Below, one piece after another: positions 10,925 to 20,945 of a stretch of 64,000 nucleotides of DNA. Location: assembly GCA_036346355.1 (NCBI GenBank), contig CM070585.1, positions 6,587,001-6,651,000 on the forward strand. The letters run 5' to 3'. The notes below the pieces were generated by a model. That model was not told where the DNA came from. It searched no databases and saw only the letters and a program-made list of their open reading frames with translations. Positions within the stretch are counted from its first letter, which is position 1, and each line of letters begins with the position of its first letter. The translations under genes were made by a program, and so were the position numbers. The DNA is from Rhipidocladum racemiflorum (lineage: Eukaryota; Streptophyta; Magnoliopsida; Poales; Poaceae).

Positions 10925-12690
10925 TCACGAGCCGGCCGGCCTTTCCTTTCGCGGCTCCTCCTTTATACGATTGCGAGGTCGGCCGTTGTCGTTGTCGTTC
11001 GATGGCCGCCACCATGCTCGGAGACGGAGGGTTTTTTCTTCTTTTGATTTTTTCTCGATCGAACTCACGCTCTTTCGCTTGACGCCCTTCGAGCCCGGCC
11101 GAGGGGCAGCTTTCCTCGCCCAAAGAGCCTTCTTCCATTGGACGGCCTCGTCCGCTGGCATAACGGTCACCATGCGGAATGTACGTTGGCTGTGATGTCC
11201 GGTGAATTTCGAGGTCCTGAGTAAAGCGCCGCCTCGGACCCCGAACTTGAAAGCCCTGACGACCGCCTCATCCGAGATGCTTGGGATGGAATTGCGCACT
11301 TGCATGAAGCGCTGACGAATCAGCGCAGGTCTCGCCTCCGCCTCAGACGACGCTCAAGGTCGCGCTCCTTCCCGGCGGACGTAGCGCCTCCGGGAGTTAG
11401 CTCGGAGAGTGCCGCCACCGGGCCCAGGACCGGATCGAAGTTTTCCTTCTGGTTGAATAGCCACGCCCGAGCCGCCCGGCCCAAGATCAGGCGAAAGTTA
11501 GCCATGACCCTTTCATCACCCCCGGCGGCTAGAATGGCCGTGGTGTAGATCGAGAGAAACTCGTCGGGGTTCTGAGTCCCATCGAATCTCTCGATGTGAC
11601 CCGGCTTGAACCTTGTTGGCCAGGTCACACGTCGTAGCGACGTCGCGAACGCCCTGCACCCGAAAACGGGACTGTCGGGACGGTCATTACGAGCGCGGCG
11701 GTCGGGGCGATCCCCACCAGCCGAGCCCGTGGTTAGTGGGCCCAGGCGAGAGAATATCTCCCTACGCCTGTAGGATGGAGAGTGGCCCGAAGAGGAATGT
11801 TCGGCCCGGTTCTGCCCGTGGCTCGCATTGCGCTGGTCCCGAGGGAGCCCCCGGGAATTGCTTCGGGTGCCCTCCCGAGCCTGGTCGCGCTCGCGCCGGT
11901 CACTCTGGGTACGGCTGCGTGAGTCGTCGGGGTGGAGGCGCTCGGACGCCCGGCGGCGGCGTTCCCAGGAATTGCTCTGGGCGTCCCTTTCTCGGGAGGC
12001 TTCCGCCGCCTTTATGTCTGTGGCGATTTCCTCGAGGTCGTCGGCCACGGCCGCGCCCATGGCTTCTAGGTCGACCTGCTCAGGAAACTCTCTGAGGTTG
12101 CGTACCACCGTGGCCAGGGCTTGAAGGCATTCCCCACTCGGGGGAACGCGGGGTGGCGAGCTCGTTCGTCGTCGCACGGGCTCTGGAGTCCCGTACGCGT
12201 GGAAATTCTCACGAACTTCAGCCCCGGTCTTATCGATCGGGCCACCTCGGACTTGCCGGCGTAAGCTGGCCAGCGTCCGATTCAGAGATGCCTGCAGGTG
12301 CTCCTTGGCCGCCTCGTAGCGGTGAAGACGCGTTTCGGCCGGGGATTTGCTCCCGACATTTCCATCCTCCTCCGCAACGAAGACGTTACGGGATTGGACG
12401 GATCGCGAGGGGGACATCACGGTGTCTCCCCGTGAAGCGGTCCCCTGGTCGAGCTCGAAAAGGTCGGGGATGTCCAGACCATCGTAGAGCCCGTCATACT
12501 CGTCGTCCGAGAGGGCGTCGAGCTGGGAGCGAAAGAACTACTCCGGTGCGGCGGTTTCCACGGAGAAGCTCCGGGAACCGTCGTGATTCCCAAGGCCAGC
12601 GACGTTAGCGGCCCCATTGTCGAAGAACTGCTTGTCTTCTTCCTCAATTCCGGGGGCGCCGATTCCCTGGCGATCTTGGGAATTTGTCAT
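10925..12690 (-). pseudogene. Tat gag with one in-frame stop and a frameshift
   Basis: The start ATG at 12690 follows the 5' LTR by about 50 bp. The frame is open to 11320 except for one TAG at 12540-12538. The next base context suggests a former CAG, which would fit a single C-to-T change. The core has RFKPGHIERFDGTQNPDEFL and NFRLILGRAARAWLF of the retrotransposon gag family, after a long Arg/Ser/Asp-rich stretch. Near 11310 the frame shifts, and the C-terminal piece (MQVRNSIPSISDEAVV..., 11305-10925) continues. Part of the usual region before it is missing. Gag would form the virus-like particle. Confidence 0.8.
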
Positions 12691-12721
12691 CCTCCGGGAT
12701 TCCTCACGAAAGGGAAAGTCG

Positions 12722-12742
12722 GTCCCCACGGACGGCACCAGC
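12722..12742 (-). other. Primer-binding-like site of the Tat element
   Basis: On the minus strand the 5' LTR end GTCGACA is followed by GC and then TGGTGCCGTCCGTGGGGA. A TGG-initial site two bases inside the LTR is where the 3' end of a tRNA primes reverse transcription. The tRNA cannot be named with certainty by eye. Confidence 0.6.
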
Positions 12743-13394
12743 TGTCGACGATTGGGGAGCAGGCCCCCGCCGAGCTTACTTGTTGGTGGAGGGACCAACC
12801 GCGACCCCTTCTTGCGTGATGAGATACTCGGAGGAGTGACTCACTGGCTTCAACAGCAGGACATCAGAATTTACCCTGGTTCGGGCCTCTCAGGAAGGAG
12901 ATAATAGCCCTACTCCAGCTTGTGTATATCTTTGTGCAGAAAAAGTTATGTGTCTGTCCCCTTCACGGTGGGGATGCTTTTATAGCTTACAACGGGGCGT
13001 GCTTGTTCAAACCCACTAACTCCACGTTCGACCAGGTCCCACGTGGTAACTAACGGATCCTACACTCCTGTCACGTCCCCGCGAGGATCGCAACGAACCA
13101 GCGGAGGTTACGCAGCGGGTGGTTACCGACCTCGGGATCACGTCAGGTCGGTTAACGTCTAACTTCGAACTCGGCCACCTCGGCCTGAGCACGAGCTATC
13201 GGTCCACCCGGCCATGCGACCTCCTAAAAAGGTCCCGGCTAGACCGTCCCTTGGAACAACTCCTCGCGACCAGGACGGGGACGACCTCGTGCTGCTCGTG
13301 GCGCCCGGCTAGATCGTCCAGGGGAACGGCCTTCCGGTAGTTCGGGCAGCAGTGAGCCCGCGCCCCTCGTGGCACCCGAGGTAATTCTGTGGGG
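12743..13394 (-). mobile_element. Tat element 5' LTR (outer end truncated)
   Basis: It matches 1774-2428 with about a dozen differences, mostly C/T or G/A. A GCTATAAAAGC box (12976-12986, minus strand) would set the transcription start. The outer 19 bp present in the other LTR are absent and Copia sequence begins at once at 13395. This explains why no target-site duplication is found. Confidence 0.88.
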
Positions 13395-13831
13395 AACTTT
13401 GCAAAGAAGATTGACACGACCATTGATCATGATCCTGAACCTACATATCTCGTAGAGTGCAAGAAAAGGCTAGACTGGGAAGAATAAAATAAGGCAATTA
13501 CCGCAGCGTTAGTCTCTCTGAACAAAAGAGAGGTGTTTGGGCCCGTGTGCCGCACGCCTCCTCATATAAACCCCTAGGTCATAAATAAGTTTTTGTTCGA
13601 AAGAGGAATGAAAACAATAAAGTTATAAGGTACAAGGCAAGGCTTGTTGCTCAAGATTTCACTCAATGTCCTAAGGTTGATTATGAATAAACCTATTCTC
13701 CGGTCATGGGATTTACCTTTAAATATATGGGTGTTGTCACCGCATATTCTCAATGATAGTCAACTTGAAGTTGAGAATGAAATTGATGGGTGTTGTCACA
13801 GCATATTTGTGTAGAAACTTGGATTCAGAGA

Positions 13832-14136
13832 CAGGGGCGTAGCCAAGGGTTGGCACGGTTGGGCCATGGCCCAACCAATGCCAACCCGGCCTACCGAGTA
13901 TTCTTCATATCCTCCTATTTCTTGAGAGCTGTACATCACACAAAATAGAAAGAAAAAAATGCCAACCCGGCCCACCAAGTATTCTTCATATCCTCCATGC
14001 TAATGGTAATATTCAAAACCTTATTAGTATCTTCGTATATATTTAGCTTTTGATACATTTTATGTTTATATATTGCCTTGTTACCTATTTTTTCTAAATT
14101 GGACCAACCTTCTCTAAAATCCTGACTACGCCACTG
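13832..14136. mobile_element. Non-autonomous hAT element (305 bp) with perfect 8-bp TSD
   Basis: The ends are CAGGGGCGTAGCCAAG and CCTGACTACGCCACTG, which are imperfect inverted repeats of the hAT type. The flanks are identical 8-bp copies of TTCAGAGA (13824-13831 and 14137-14144). Inside, a segment of about 45 bp (GCCAACCCGGCC...TCTTCATATCCTCC) occurs twice. There is no coding capacity. It is inserted in the Copia reverse transcriptase, whose reading can be followed on both sides. Confidence 0.9.
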
Positions 14137-14144
14137 TTCAGAGA

Positions 14145-14950
14145 TATACATGAAAGTACGGGAAGGTATCCCTATCCTGAACCAAGACAGAGCAAACAGA
14201 AACCTATACAGTGTAAAGTTAGAGTAATCACTGTATGGGCTAAAGCAGTTAGGAAGAATGTGGCACAATCGCTTGAGTGACTTTCTATGCAAAAAAGGCT
14301 ACATAAACAGTGAAGATTGTCCATCTGTCTTTATACAAAGATACCCGAATGGATTTTGTATAATCTCCGTCTATGTATATGACTTGAACTTCATTGAGAC
14401 AAATGAAGAAATTGAAGAAGCATGCTCATACTTGAAGTCTAAGCTTGAAATGAAAAACTTGTATAAAACTAAGTTTTGTTTAGGCTTGCAGCTTGAGCAT
14501 GTCCAAAGTAGAATCTTTGTACACGAATCATCCTACACGCAAAAAGTGTAAGAAAGATGTAGTTTTGAAAAGACATATCCTGCAAAGACCCCAATGGTCA
14601 AAAGATCACTACAAGCAGACCTACATCCATACAAGTCTAGAGAAGAGGGGGGAGTCCTAAGAGCGGAATTTTCATATTTGAGTGCAGTTGGAGCGCTCAT
14701 GTACCTTGCGAATAGCATTAGGCCGAACATTGCATTCGTCGTGAATCTGCTAGCACGGTACAGTGCAGAACCCACTAAAAGGCATCGGAAAGGGATCAAT
14801 GACATCTTCTGTTAGCTCAAAGGAAGCAAAGATCTCGGTTTGTTTTACAGAAAAAACAATGAATTGAATTTGGTTAGCTATGTCGATGTTGAGTATCTAT
14901 CGGACCCGCATACTGGCAAGTCACAAACCGAGTATGTTTTCCTTTGTGGT
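14145..14950 (+). pseudogene. Copia reverse transcriptase / RNase H remnant
   Basis: After the hAT insert the peptide runs through SLYGLKQLGRMWHNRLSDFL, CIISVYVYDLNFIETNEEIE and FCLGLQLEHVQSRIFVHESS, then SAVGALMYLANSIRPNIAFV and LLARYSAEPTKRH. These are hallmark blocks of Copia RT and RNase H. The RT catalytic loop reads YVYD where YVDD is expected, so one metal-binding aspartate is gone. Several stops are present. Confidence 0.85.
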
Positions 14951-15180
14951 GAAATATCAATTTCTTAGAAACTATCTGGCCCACGAAGGGCCAGTATGGT
15001 CCCTTGCCGAAACCCTAGTTGTAGGCTATAAATAGGAGGTAGGGGTCCCCCCACATGCACATGTAATAAAAATAATAGAATCAATTCCTCCTATAAACTG
15101 TCTCTATTTTCTCTCTGTTCTCCACTTTAGATCTGTTCGGAAACCTTTGACTATTCGATAGCAGGATTCCCTAATATTAA

Positions 15181-15511
15181 GGCTATTCCCAATAGGTAGT
15201 ATCATACTCATTAATTAGATACCACAAATGATTTTTTGCTGATGTGGCAAAGCATTAATTAATAGGAGGAAGAAGAAAGCTGTATCTTGAGCAAAATACC
15301 GCTTTGGCACAATATCTTAGGCCGTGGCACAAAATCTAACGCCCTGGATCCACTTTCAGAGACACAATATCACACCAATTATTTTAAACATATAAGTATG
15401 ATACTATGTATTGTAGAGAGTGTTTATTCGATGTAATATCATACTTTTTATCCTATGTGGTATTCTTGGATATTGGAGTATGATACTACCCATTGGAAAT
15501 AGGGAATTGCT
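15181..15511. mobile_element. TIR MITE (about 330 bp)
   Basis: The left end GGCTATTCCCAATAGGTAGT and the right end, read inverted, AGCAATTCCC...AATGGGTAGT form imperfect terminal inverted repeats that share TAGTATCATACT. The interior is AT-rich and non-coding. No clean target duplication is visible, so the superfamily is unassigned. It directly abuts the end of the Copia LTR fragment. Confidence 0.65.
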
Positions 15512-15522
15512 CTGATTTTTTT

Positions 15523-15670
15523 ACAACATTTTTTTCTATGTAGTGAAATATTTTTTTCTACGTAGTGAAACATTTTTTGTACGTAGTGAAACATTTTTCT
15601 TCGACAAACAGTAAAAAAATATTTCATACGTTCAAAAAAGATATTTCATACGTTCAAAAAAAATATTGCG
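15523..15670. repeat. Short tandem repeats of about 22 bp
   Basis: Three to four copies of a unit like ATTTTTTTCTACGTAGTGAAAC (15523-15600) are followed by two copies of ATATTTCATACGTTCAAAAAA (15630-15665). The array is AT-rich and non-coding. Confidence 0.75.
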
Positions 15671-15810
15671 TGGCATCCGAAAAAAAACCAAAAATCAGAC
15701 GTCCGGTTGCAGTTTCTCTCTTAACGAGGAGCCTCTCTATGCATGCACGATTAATTAGCCCCAGTTAACGAGGAGTCTGTATGCGTTTCCTCTCTCCTTT
15801 TGCATGCAAG

Positions 15811-15960
15811 CCATTGATGCTGATTTATGGAGTTTCCAAACAGTATTCGTTTCCAGACGCATTCATTAATCATGCATGCTGTCTCGTGAATTCATGCATG
15901 CATGCATACAGCGTCAATGGCCGCGAATACGAAGAGCCTCCATAAATCAGTGTCAATAGC
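15811..15960. repeat. Fold-back with CATGCATG-rich loop
   Basis: The arm at 15811-15850 (CCATTGATGCTGATTTATGG...CAGTATTCG) is matched in inverse by 15922-15960 (CGCGAATACGAAGAGCCTCC ATAAATCAG). The loop holds repeated CATGCATG motifs. It looks like a small inverted-repeat element. Nothing in it codes. Confidence 0.65.
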
Positions 15961-15964
15961 GAAT

Positions 15965-16260
15965 ACGAAAAAACTGTTAAATTTTTTAAAAAATTTCTCA
16001 AACTTGATCATTTTCTGATAAACCAAAAAAAAATTCAAAAATTTTTTACGTCGTTTGAACCATTTTTTGTCCAGTTCAATTTTACCGAGATTTCAAAAAA
16101 TTTGTCCAAAATTTTGAATTTTTGGCAAAATTTCGGATTTCTCGGTTTAAAAAAACAGGGTTTGAATTTTGGTTTTTAAATTTCGTTCGAAATTTTTGAA
16201 TCTCGTCGAAATTTCGAACTCCGTTCGGTCCCGAGATAGAGTCTGAAAACAAAATTTGAA
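15965..16260. repeat. AT-rich AAATTTCG-type degenerate repeat
   Basis: The segment is dominated by variants of AAATTTCG and AAAATTTTGAA. Similar stretches occur at about 53210-53350, 54010-54260 and 56370-56760, suggesting a dispersed family. No termini could be defined. Confidence 0.4.
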
Positions 16261-16455
16261 TCCTTGAAACGAGCAGACTTATTTAACTAAACTCGAATCT
16301 TAATATTCTAGTCACAACTTTATAACTCAATCACAAACTTTTCTTTTACCAAACTAGAGAAAAAGAAAGTTGCGATTTACTGGCTCTCATGTTCTTTACA
16401 CATTTCACGCACTACACGGTCGCCCCCCAAAAACCCAAAGCAGCGCTTTAACTAA

Positions 16456-16742
16456 GAGCATCTCCAAGAGGGGCATTGAATATGGCTCTAATTTGAATTA
16501 TAGGGCTTTTGGGGAAAATATTAACTCCAGCAATGATCCTAAATTGTTAAAATTTAGCAAATTATTTTAGAGCCTCTAGGAGAGTAGCTATATTTAACAA
16601 CTCTGTGATTAAACCCTATCTTCATTGAGTTTTAGGGCCTAACTGCTGGAGTGAATATTTCGTTGGAGCCCTAAATCTAATTAGGTAGGGTCCTAAATTA
16701 AAATTTAAGGCTCATTTTTAGAGCTCTCTCTTGGAGATGCTC
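16456..16742. mobile_element. Tourist-like (PIF/Harbinger) MITE, 287 bp
   Basis: The ends GAGCATCTCCAAGAG and CTCTTGGAGATGCTC are inverted repeats, flanked by TAA on both sides (16453-16455 and 16743-16745). A 3-bp T-A-rich duplication is the PIF/Harbinger rule. The interior is AT-rich and non-coding. Confidence 0.9.
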
Positions 16743-17087
16743 TAACGACGAGTATGACAACCCTAGCCCAACAATCAAGAAATACGCTTCCATAACGTTG
16801 TTGCGATGTTCTGTAGGTTAAAATTTTGTGTTCGGAAATACTTTGTGGAAATTTGGTTGAATCTAAAATACGTGCAAGATTTGATAGATCTTCACAATGA
16901 AAATTAGCAAGTGCGCATCCGATGCAGTAACAATATATGTTTCTTCGATATTCCAGGTAAGCAAGTTACAGGTTCACAGGCAAGAGTTAAACGATCCCTT
17001 GGTAGGACAAAATGGAAGCAAGAGTTAAAGAAGTTCCTAAGAAAGCAATGAATATTACGACAAGCTTGATTCTTTGTATCATCACCG

Positions 17088-19890
17088 TCACTGAGAAGAA
17101 TTGCCAGCAGCTGAAGCCGAAGCGCCCTGCGAAATGTGAATACGGATCAAATTAATATTTGTGCAACTTCCAAATAATGATGCATAGAAGCACCTCTCTA
17201 AAGTTCTTCATTGCATGTACTTAAACATTAATTTTTTCATATGATGTAAAAATATGTGGGATGGAAAATAATCACATTTTAATGGGGAAGTCATTCATCT
17301 ATATGAACAGAGAGAACACCGCTAAATTTCTTATTTTTTGAAGAAGATAATTCGCTTATTTATTAAGGCAGATGACACCACAACAGAAACGAGTAACAAG
17401 AACTAGCAAGTTGTTGCGGATTGCGGAAACATGAATAACTTAGAACCTACATACATCTTTACCTCATCCAGCATAGAACTTACCATCATACTACATATGT
17501 TATCCAATGCCTGAGTCATGGCCTGTAGGAAGGTCAACTTTGTCAATTTGGCATAAATCAACAACAGCCGTAAATAATGCAGCTAGCTAGTAAATCAATA
17601 AACGTCAGGACGCTGTACCTTTTCTGTATCCCTCCAACGAGCCTCTAAAGTCTCGATGTCCCGCTTCAGCCCCACCCAATTAAGCCGCCGGAGGGACCTT
17701 GGCTATTGGACACTCATGCAAGACACTTGTTACAACACTGGTTACAGACTTACAGTGCACTTAAAACATTATTACACCTTGGCTCTTGAAATAATTATCA
17801 ACCTTTCAAACAAAAATGTGGAACGTGTTAATCATTTCAATAGAGAATTACCTGATCTGGACCATCTGACATACGCTGCAACAATTGATCGAGTTCCATG
17901 CGTATACGCTGCACAATCACATCAGCCGGTAAACGCTGCATCATCTGATCATGATTGATTTCGCCCAGACTTTGTGTGAATGCCTATGAAATGGTAACAT
18001 AGAAGTTTGTCAAATCTTCAACTTCAAGAATAAAGAATATTCATCAAGGCTAATGACAGTTTATCCAACATACATATATGTCATGCTCCACTAATTTATG
18101 GAGGTTGCTCCGCTTATCCTCCACGCGCTCCCAAGCCGCCCACTTCTTCAATTTCCAGCCCTCCCGCCGTTTTGATCCATGCACAATGCCAGCCTTCTTG
18201 TATACATCTAAACGTACAAGTGACTTCACACAGATGTAGAATTGCATGTTGTGAGGTCTGCGGGGGCAGAAATCGAACAGCTTCACCGTATTACCCAATT
18301 TAATCTCGATGTTCTCACCAAGCAACTCATTCGAATATAGGTTTCTGTCATGACATTGCGTTATGATCTTATCCCCGTGAACAAAATGTGGACCTGGAAT
18401 GTATTGTGGTGAGTACTGAATACTGTACTTATGGATCCACCTTTGCTCCACCTTGTTGTCCAGCGTCCAGATCTGCAGCTTACCAACAATCACGCAGCGA
18501 TTCTTTCGAGCAGTTGCTATACATACCTTCCCATCTATCTCTCTGATCCAACACTGATGAGCACGATCACGTGCACAATCTTCAAGTACTGCTGCTGGCA
18601 GTTGTATCCCTAAAAAGCTTTCCTCGCTGAGATCAAAGGACATGACATGCTGCGGTCTGGTTACCGTGTTGTCAGATAGCCAATAGATTGTTCCATCAAC
18701 GTTGACTACTCCAAAGCTTTTCACACAGTTCAAGCTTAGTCCTTCTGGAGTTCTGATGTCTTTCCATTTCTCATCACCAAGCGTGTAAACTTGAATGACA
18801 CTGAATCTGTCTCTAGTATGGGGGCGACCCTCAACGCAATCACCAAGGAAGTGTGTAATCTTGTATTCTTTTGTCACCGGGTGAAATCCAAAGCTGTAGA
18901 AAGAGAAGTGATCGCCCCTCAAATTCTTTACAGGTTTTCGAAGATGCACGCATTCACCGGTTGCAAGGTTAGCAATCTTGATTGTTGATGTGTTTGTGTA
19001 AAAGCAAAGAAGTCCATTGCATGAACCGAAAAGGAAATCGTCAGGCCCAATCACTGGCACCGCCCAAGTCGACTGTGACCAGGCTTCATCAATCAGGACA
19101 GCATCAGCAGGGTAGTGCTTGCCTGAAACCGACTCTTGCGCAAAGAATAGGAGGGCGCAACGACGAGCATGCTGGAGGTGTGATGTGACAAACTGGGGAT
19201 CTCGGATGAAGTTGCGCCACTGCTTGCAGACACTGATGCACCTCAACAAAGTGCTCACTGGGAGCCTTAAAAATATCCGCTCGGTGAGGTCTCCTGGGAG
19301 GCAGTTTATGATGCACTCCTCCTCTCTTCGCTGCTTTGATTTGGCTTCCTCGGAAACCATAGTAAGCACGATGCCGAGAAGACAGTTGTGCTGCCAAATC
19401 CCTCTGCAAACACACATTTCAACAAATGTTAGGGCATCTTGCATAGATATAGACTATTTGACTTAAACAATACCGCATAGATAGAGACTGAGACTTCATT
19501 CATGTGCTAATACTTCTGTTTCGCAACGCCAGGGAGAGAGAGAGAGAAAGAGAAGAAAGACATACACGTTTCCTACTGGCTCTGCACATTCAGACTGCAC
19601 AGTGGCCTGAAATATCAGACACAAAGAAAGAACAAAGAGCAGACGTGTCCTCCCACGCTCCGACGCCTCAAGCCCTAAAACTAACGGCGAGTAGAAACCC
19701 TAGCCGCCATTACAGATGGAGGAGTAGAAACAAGAAAATCATTGCGGAGGATGCATTCTACGAGAAAAATAGAGCGGGACTCACGAGCACGATCAGGCGA
19801 GCTCCGCGATCGCCGCCATGCGTAGCTCTCCTCTTCGTGTCGTCGCTGGCAGTTAGGGTTTCGCCCAAGGACGAGAAGGATATAGAGTAT
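17088..19890 (-). CDS. F-box protein 1 (F-box plus FBA-type domain, multi-exon tail)
   Basis: A candidate substrate receptor of an SCF ubiquitin ligase, expected in nucleus or cytosol. The likely start is the ATG at 19360, since the upstream ATG at 19444 lies before a good acceptor (TTTGCAG, exon at 19403). A 5' UTR exon ends with a GTGAGT donor at 19785. The F-box spans residues about 18-60 (CLPGDLTERIFLRLPVSTLL, then CKQW). An F-box-associated domain follows (GSCNGLLCF, IANLATGECVHL, FSFYSFGFHPVTKEYKI, VDGTIYWLSD). The main exon 19360-18074 gives 429 codons and ends at GTATGT. Four further exons join in phase 0: 17983-17852, 17702-17619, 17522-17484 and 17126-17088 (stop). They add 97 residues, predicted helical and acidic. 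The total is 526 residues. The exon joins are inferred from splice signals. Without splicing the ORF stops at 18050. Confidence 0.85.
19403..19785 (-). other. 5' UTR intron of F-box gene 1 (inferred)
   Basis: On the minus strand a CTC/GTGAGT donor at 19785 and a TGTTTGCAG/A acceptor at 19404 bound about 380 bp. The donor exon holds only a short ORF (ATG with eight codons, MAAIAELA) that could act as an upstream ORF. An alternating GA run (about 19531-19556) lies in the intron. Confidence 0.55.
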
Positions 19891-20044
19891 TACACGCGAG
19901 GCCCAATACGCTAGGGGTGCTATGCACCACTTGAGCGGCCCATGGCTAGGGGTGCCAATGGTCTGGACCAAGCTACGGTTTGCTGCTTGACTTGGGCCTC
20001 GTCACACGTACACCCGGTCTGCTGGTGTAACATAACATCCGGAT

Positions 20045-20607
20045 GAAACTTATTAAAACCCCATAACACCTCTCCATTTCTCGTCGCCAAAGCGTGTAAA
20101 CTTGAATGACACCGAAGCTGCCACCAACATAGAACTGACCGTCACGAAGAAAGTGCATAACCGGGTGAAATCCAAAGCTGTAAAAAGAAAAGCGATCACC
20201 CCTCGAGTTCTTGACAGGTTTCGCAAGGTGCATACATTCACCGGTTGCATGGTTGGCTATCTTGATGGTTGACTTAGTTTGAGTTCAAGCAGACAAGTCC
20301 ATTGCACGAACCGCATAAGAAATCATCAGGCTCAACCACAGACGCATCCTATCTCGACGGCGACAAGGCTTCATCAAAGAGGATGGCTTCACTAGGATAG
20401 AGCTTGCCCAAAGCGTACTGTCGTTCCAAGTATAGGAGGGGGCAGTGCGGCGCACGCTGGAGGTGTGCCGCGATGAACTGGGGCTCCCGAACAATGCCAT
20501 CCCACTGCCTGCAGACACCACGACACTTCAATAGAGTGCTCACCGGAAGCTTCAGAAGTATCAGTTCGACGATATCTTGCGGCAAGCAGGTCATGCATTT
20601 CTTCTTT
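20045..20607 (-). pseudogene. F-box paralog, truncated and broken
   Basis: The frame 20607-20349 encodes an F-box very like that of gene 1 (CMTCLPQDIVELILLKLPVS, CRGVCRQW) and runs on to DEALSPSR, where a stop occurs. FBA pieces continue downstream (EPDDFLCGSCNGLVC, then HLAKPVKNSRGDRFSFYSFG) with at least two further stops and a frame change. Homology fades near 20045. The 5' side is cut exactly where the LTR of gypsy element 2 begins (20609). This is a tandem duplicate of gene 1, lying about 150 bp upstream of its transcription start. Confidence 0.85.
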
Positions 20608-20608
20608 C

Positions 20609-20926
20609 TGTCAGGGAAGCAGAGTAGGAAAGGTTCAGGCGACAACAAGTTAACGAAGGACCAGTCAGGGGAAGGGAACAACTTGGTGAAGAAGCAAATA
20701 GTATAGTGGGACCCATTTGTAAGAGGAAGTAAGTCACGTATAAATACACTGGATGTAACAGAAAGTAGGGATGAAAAAAGTTATGGATTGATTCCCCTTT
20801 CTCCGTCTCTGTTCTTCTTGTTCTTCTGTTCTTCCTTCTTCTTTCTCTGTTTCATTTGTCGGTAGAATCTGTTGCCGAACCTGCAACTCACATCGAGGAC
20901 ATAGTTTCCGATCAGGAGTTATTACA
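20609..20926 (+). mobile_element. 5' LTR of gypsy element 2 (318 bp)
   Basis: It begins TGTCAGGGAAGC, directly after F-box-like sequence, and ends ...GTTATTACA before the primer site. A TATAAATA box lies at 20739-20746, and a CT-rich stretch with repeated TTCTTCTT follows. The start is set by the end of F-box homology and the TG dinucleotide. Without the 3' LTR this cannot be confirmed internally. Confidence 0.7.
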
Positions 20927-20928
20927 TC

Positions 20929-20945
20929 TGGTATCAGAGCCATCC
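20929..20945 (+). other. Primer-binding site, initiator tRNA-Met type
   Basis: TGGTATCAGAGCCATC lies two bases after the LTR end. TGGTATCAGAGC is the classic site complementary to the 3' end of plant initiator tRNA-Met. Confidence 0.92.

Larger units (their letters stand above)
1774..13394 (-). mobile_element. Ty3/gypsy element of the Tat lineage (RIRE2/Grande-like), nested in Copia 1
   Basis: An 11.6-kb LTR element lies on the minus strand. Its 5' LTR is on the right (12743-13394) and its 3' LTR on the left (1774-2447). The order along the minus strand is primer-binding-like site, gag, protease, reverse transcriptase, RNase H, integrase, then a long ORF on the opposite strand before the 3' LTR. 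That antisense ORF between pol and the 3' LTR is a known mark of the Tat lineage. The two LTRs differ by only about a dozen changes by eye, nearly all transitions, so insertion was recent relative to the host Copia. The protein frames are broken in several places. No 5-bp target duplication is seen, because the outer end of the right LTR is missing. Confidence 0.9.
13395..15180 (+). mobile_element. Copia element 1, right part (RT, RNase H, 3' LTR fragment)
   Basis: Copia polyprotein resumes with KKIDTTIDHDPEPTYLVECK and NKREVFGPV in degenerate frames. It continues through RT and RNase H pieces to SDPHTGKSQTEYVF near 14890-14940. From about 14965 an LTR-like stretch follows, with a CTATAAATAGG box (about 15030), a poly-A-signal-like run and a CT-rich segment. 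It ends near 15180, where a MITE starts. A small hAT element interrupts RT at 13832-14136. Confidence 0.75.
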
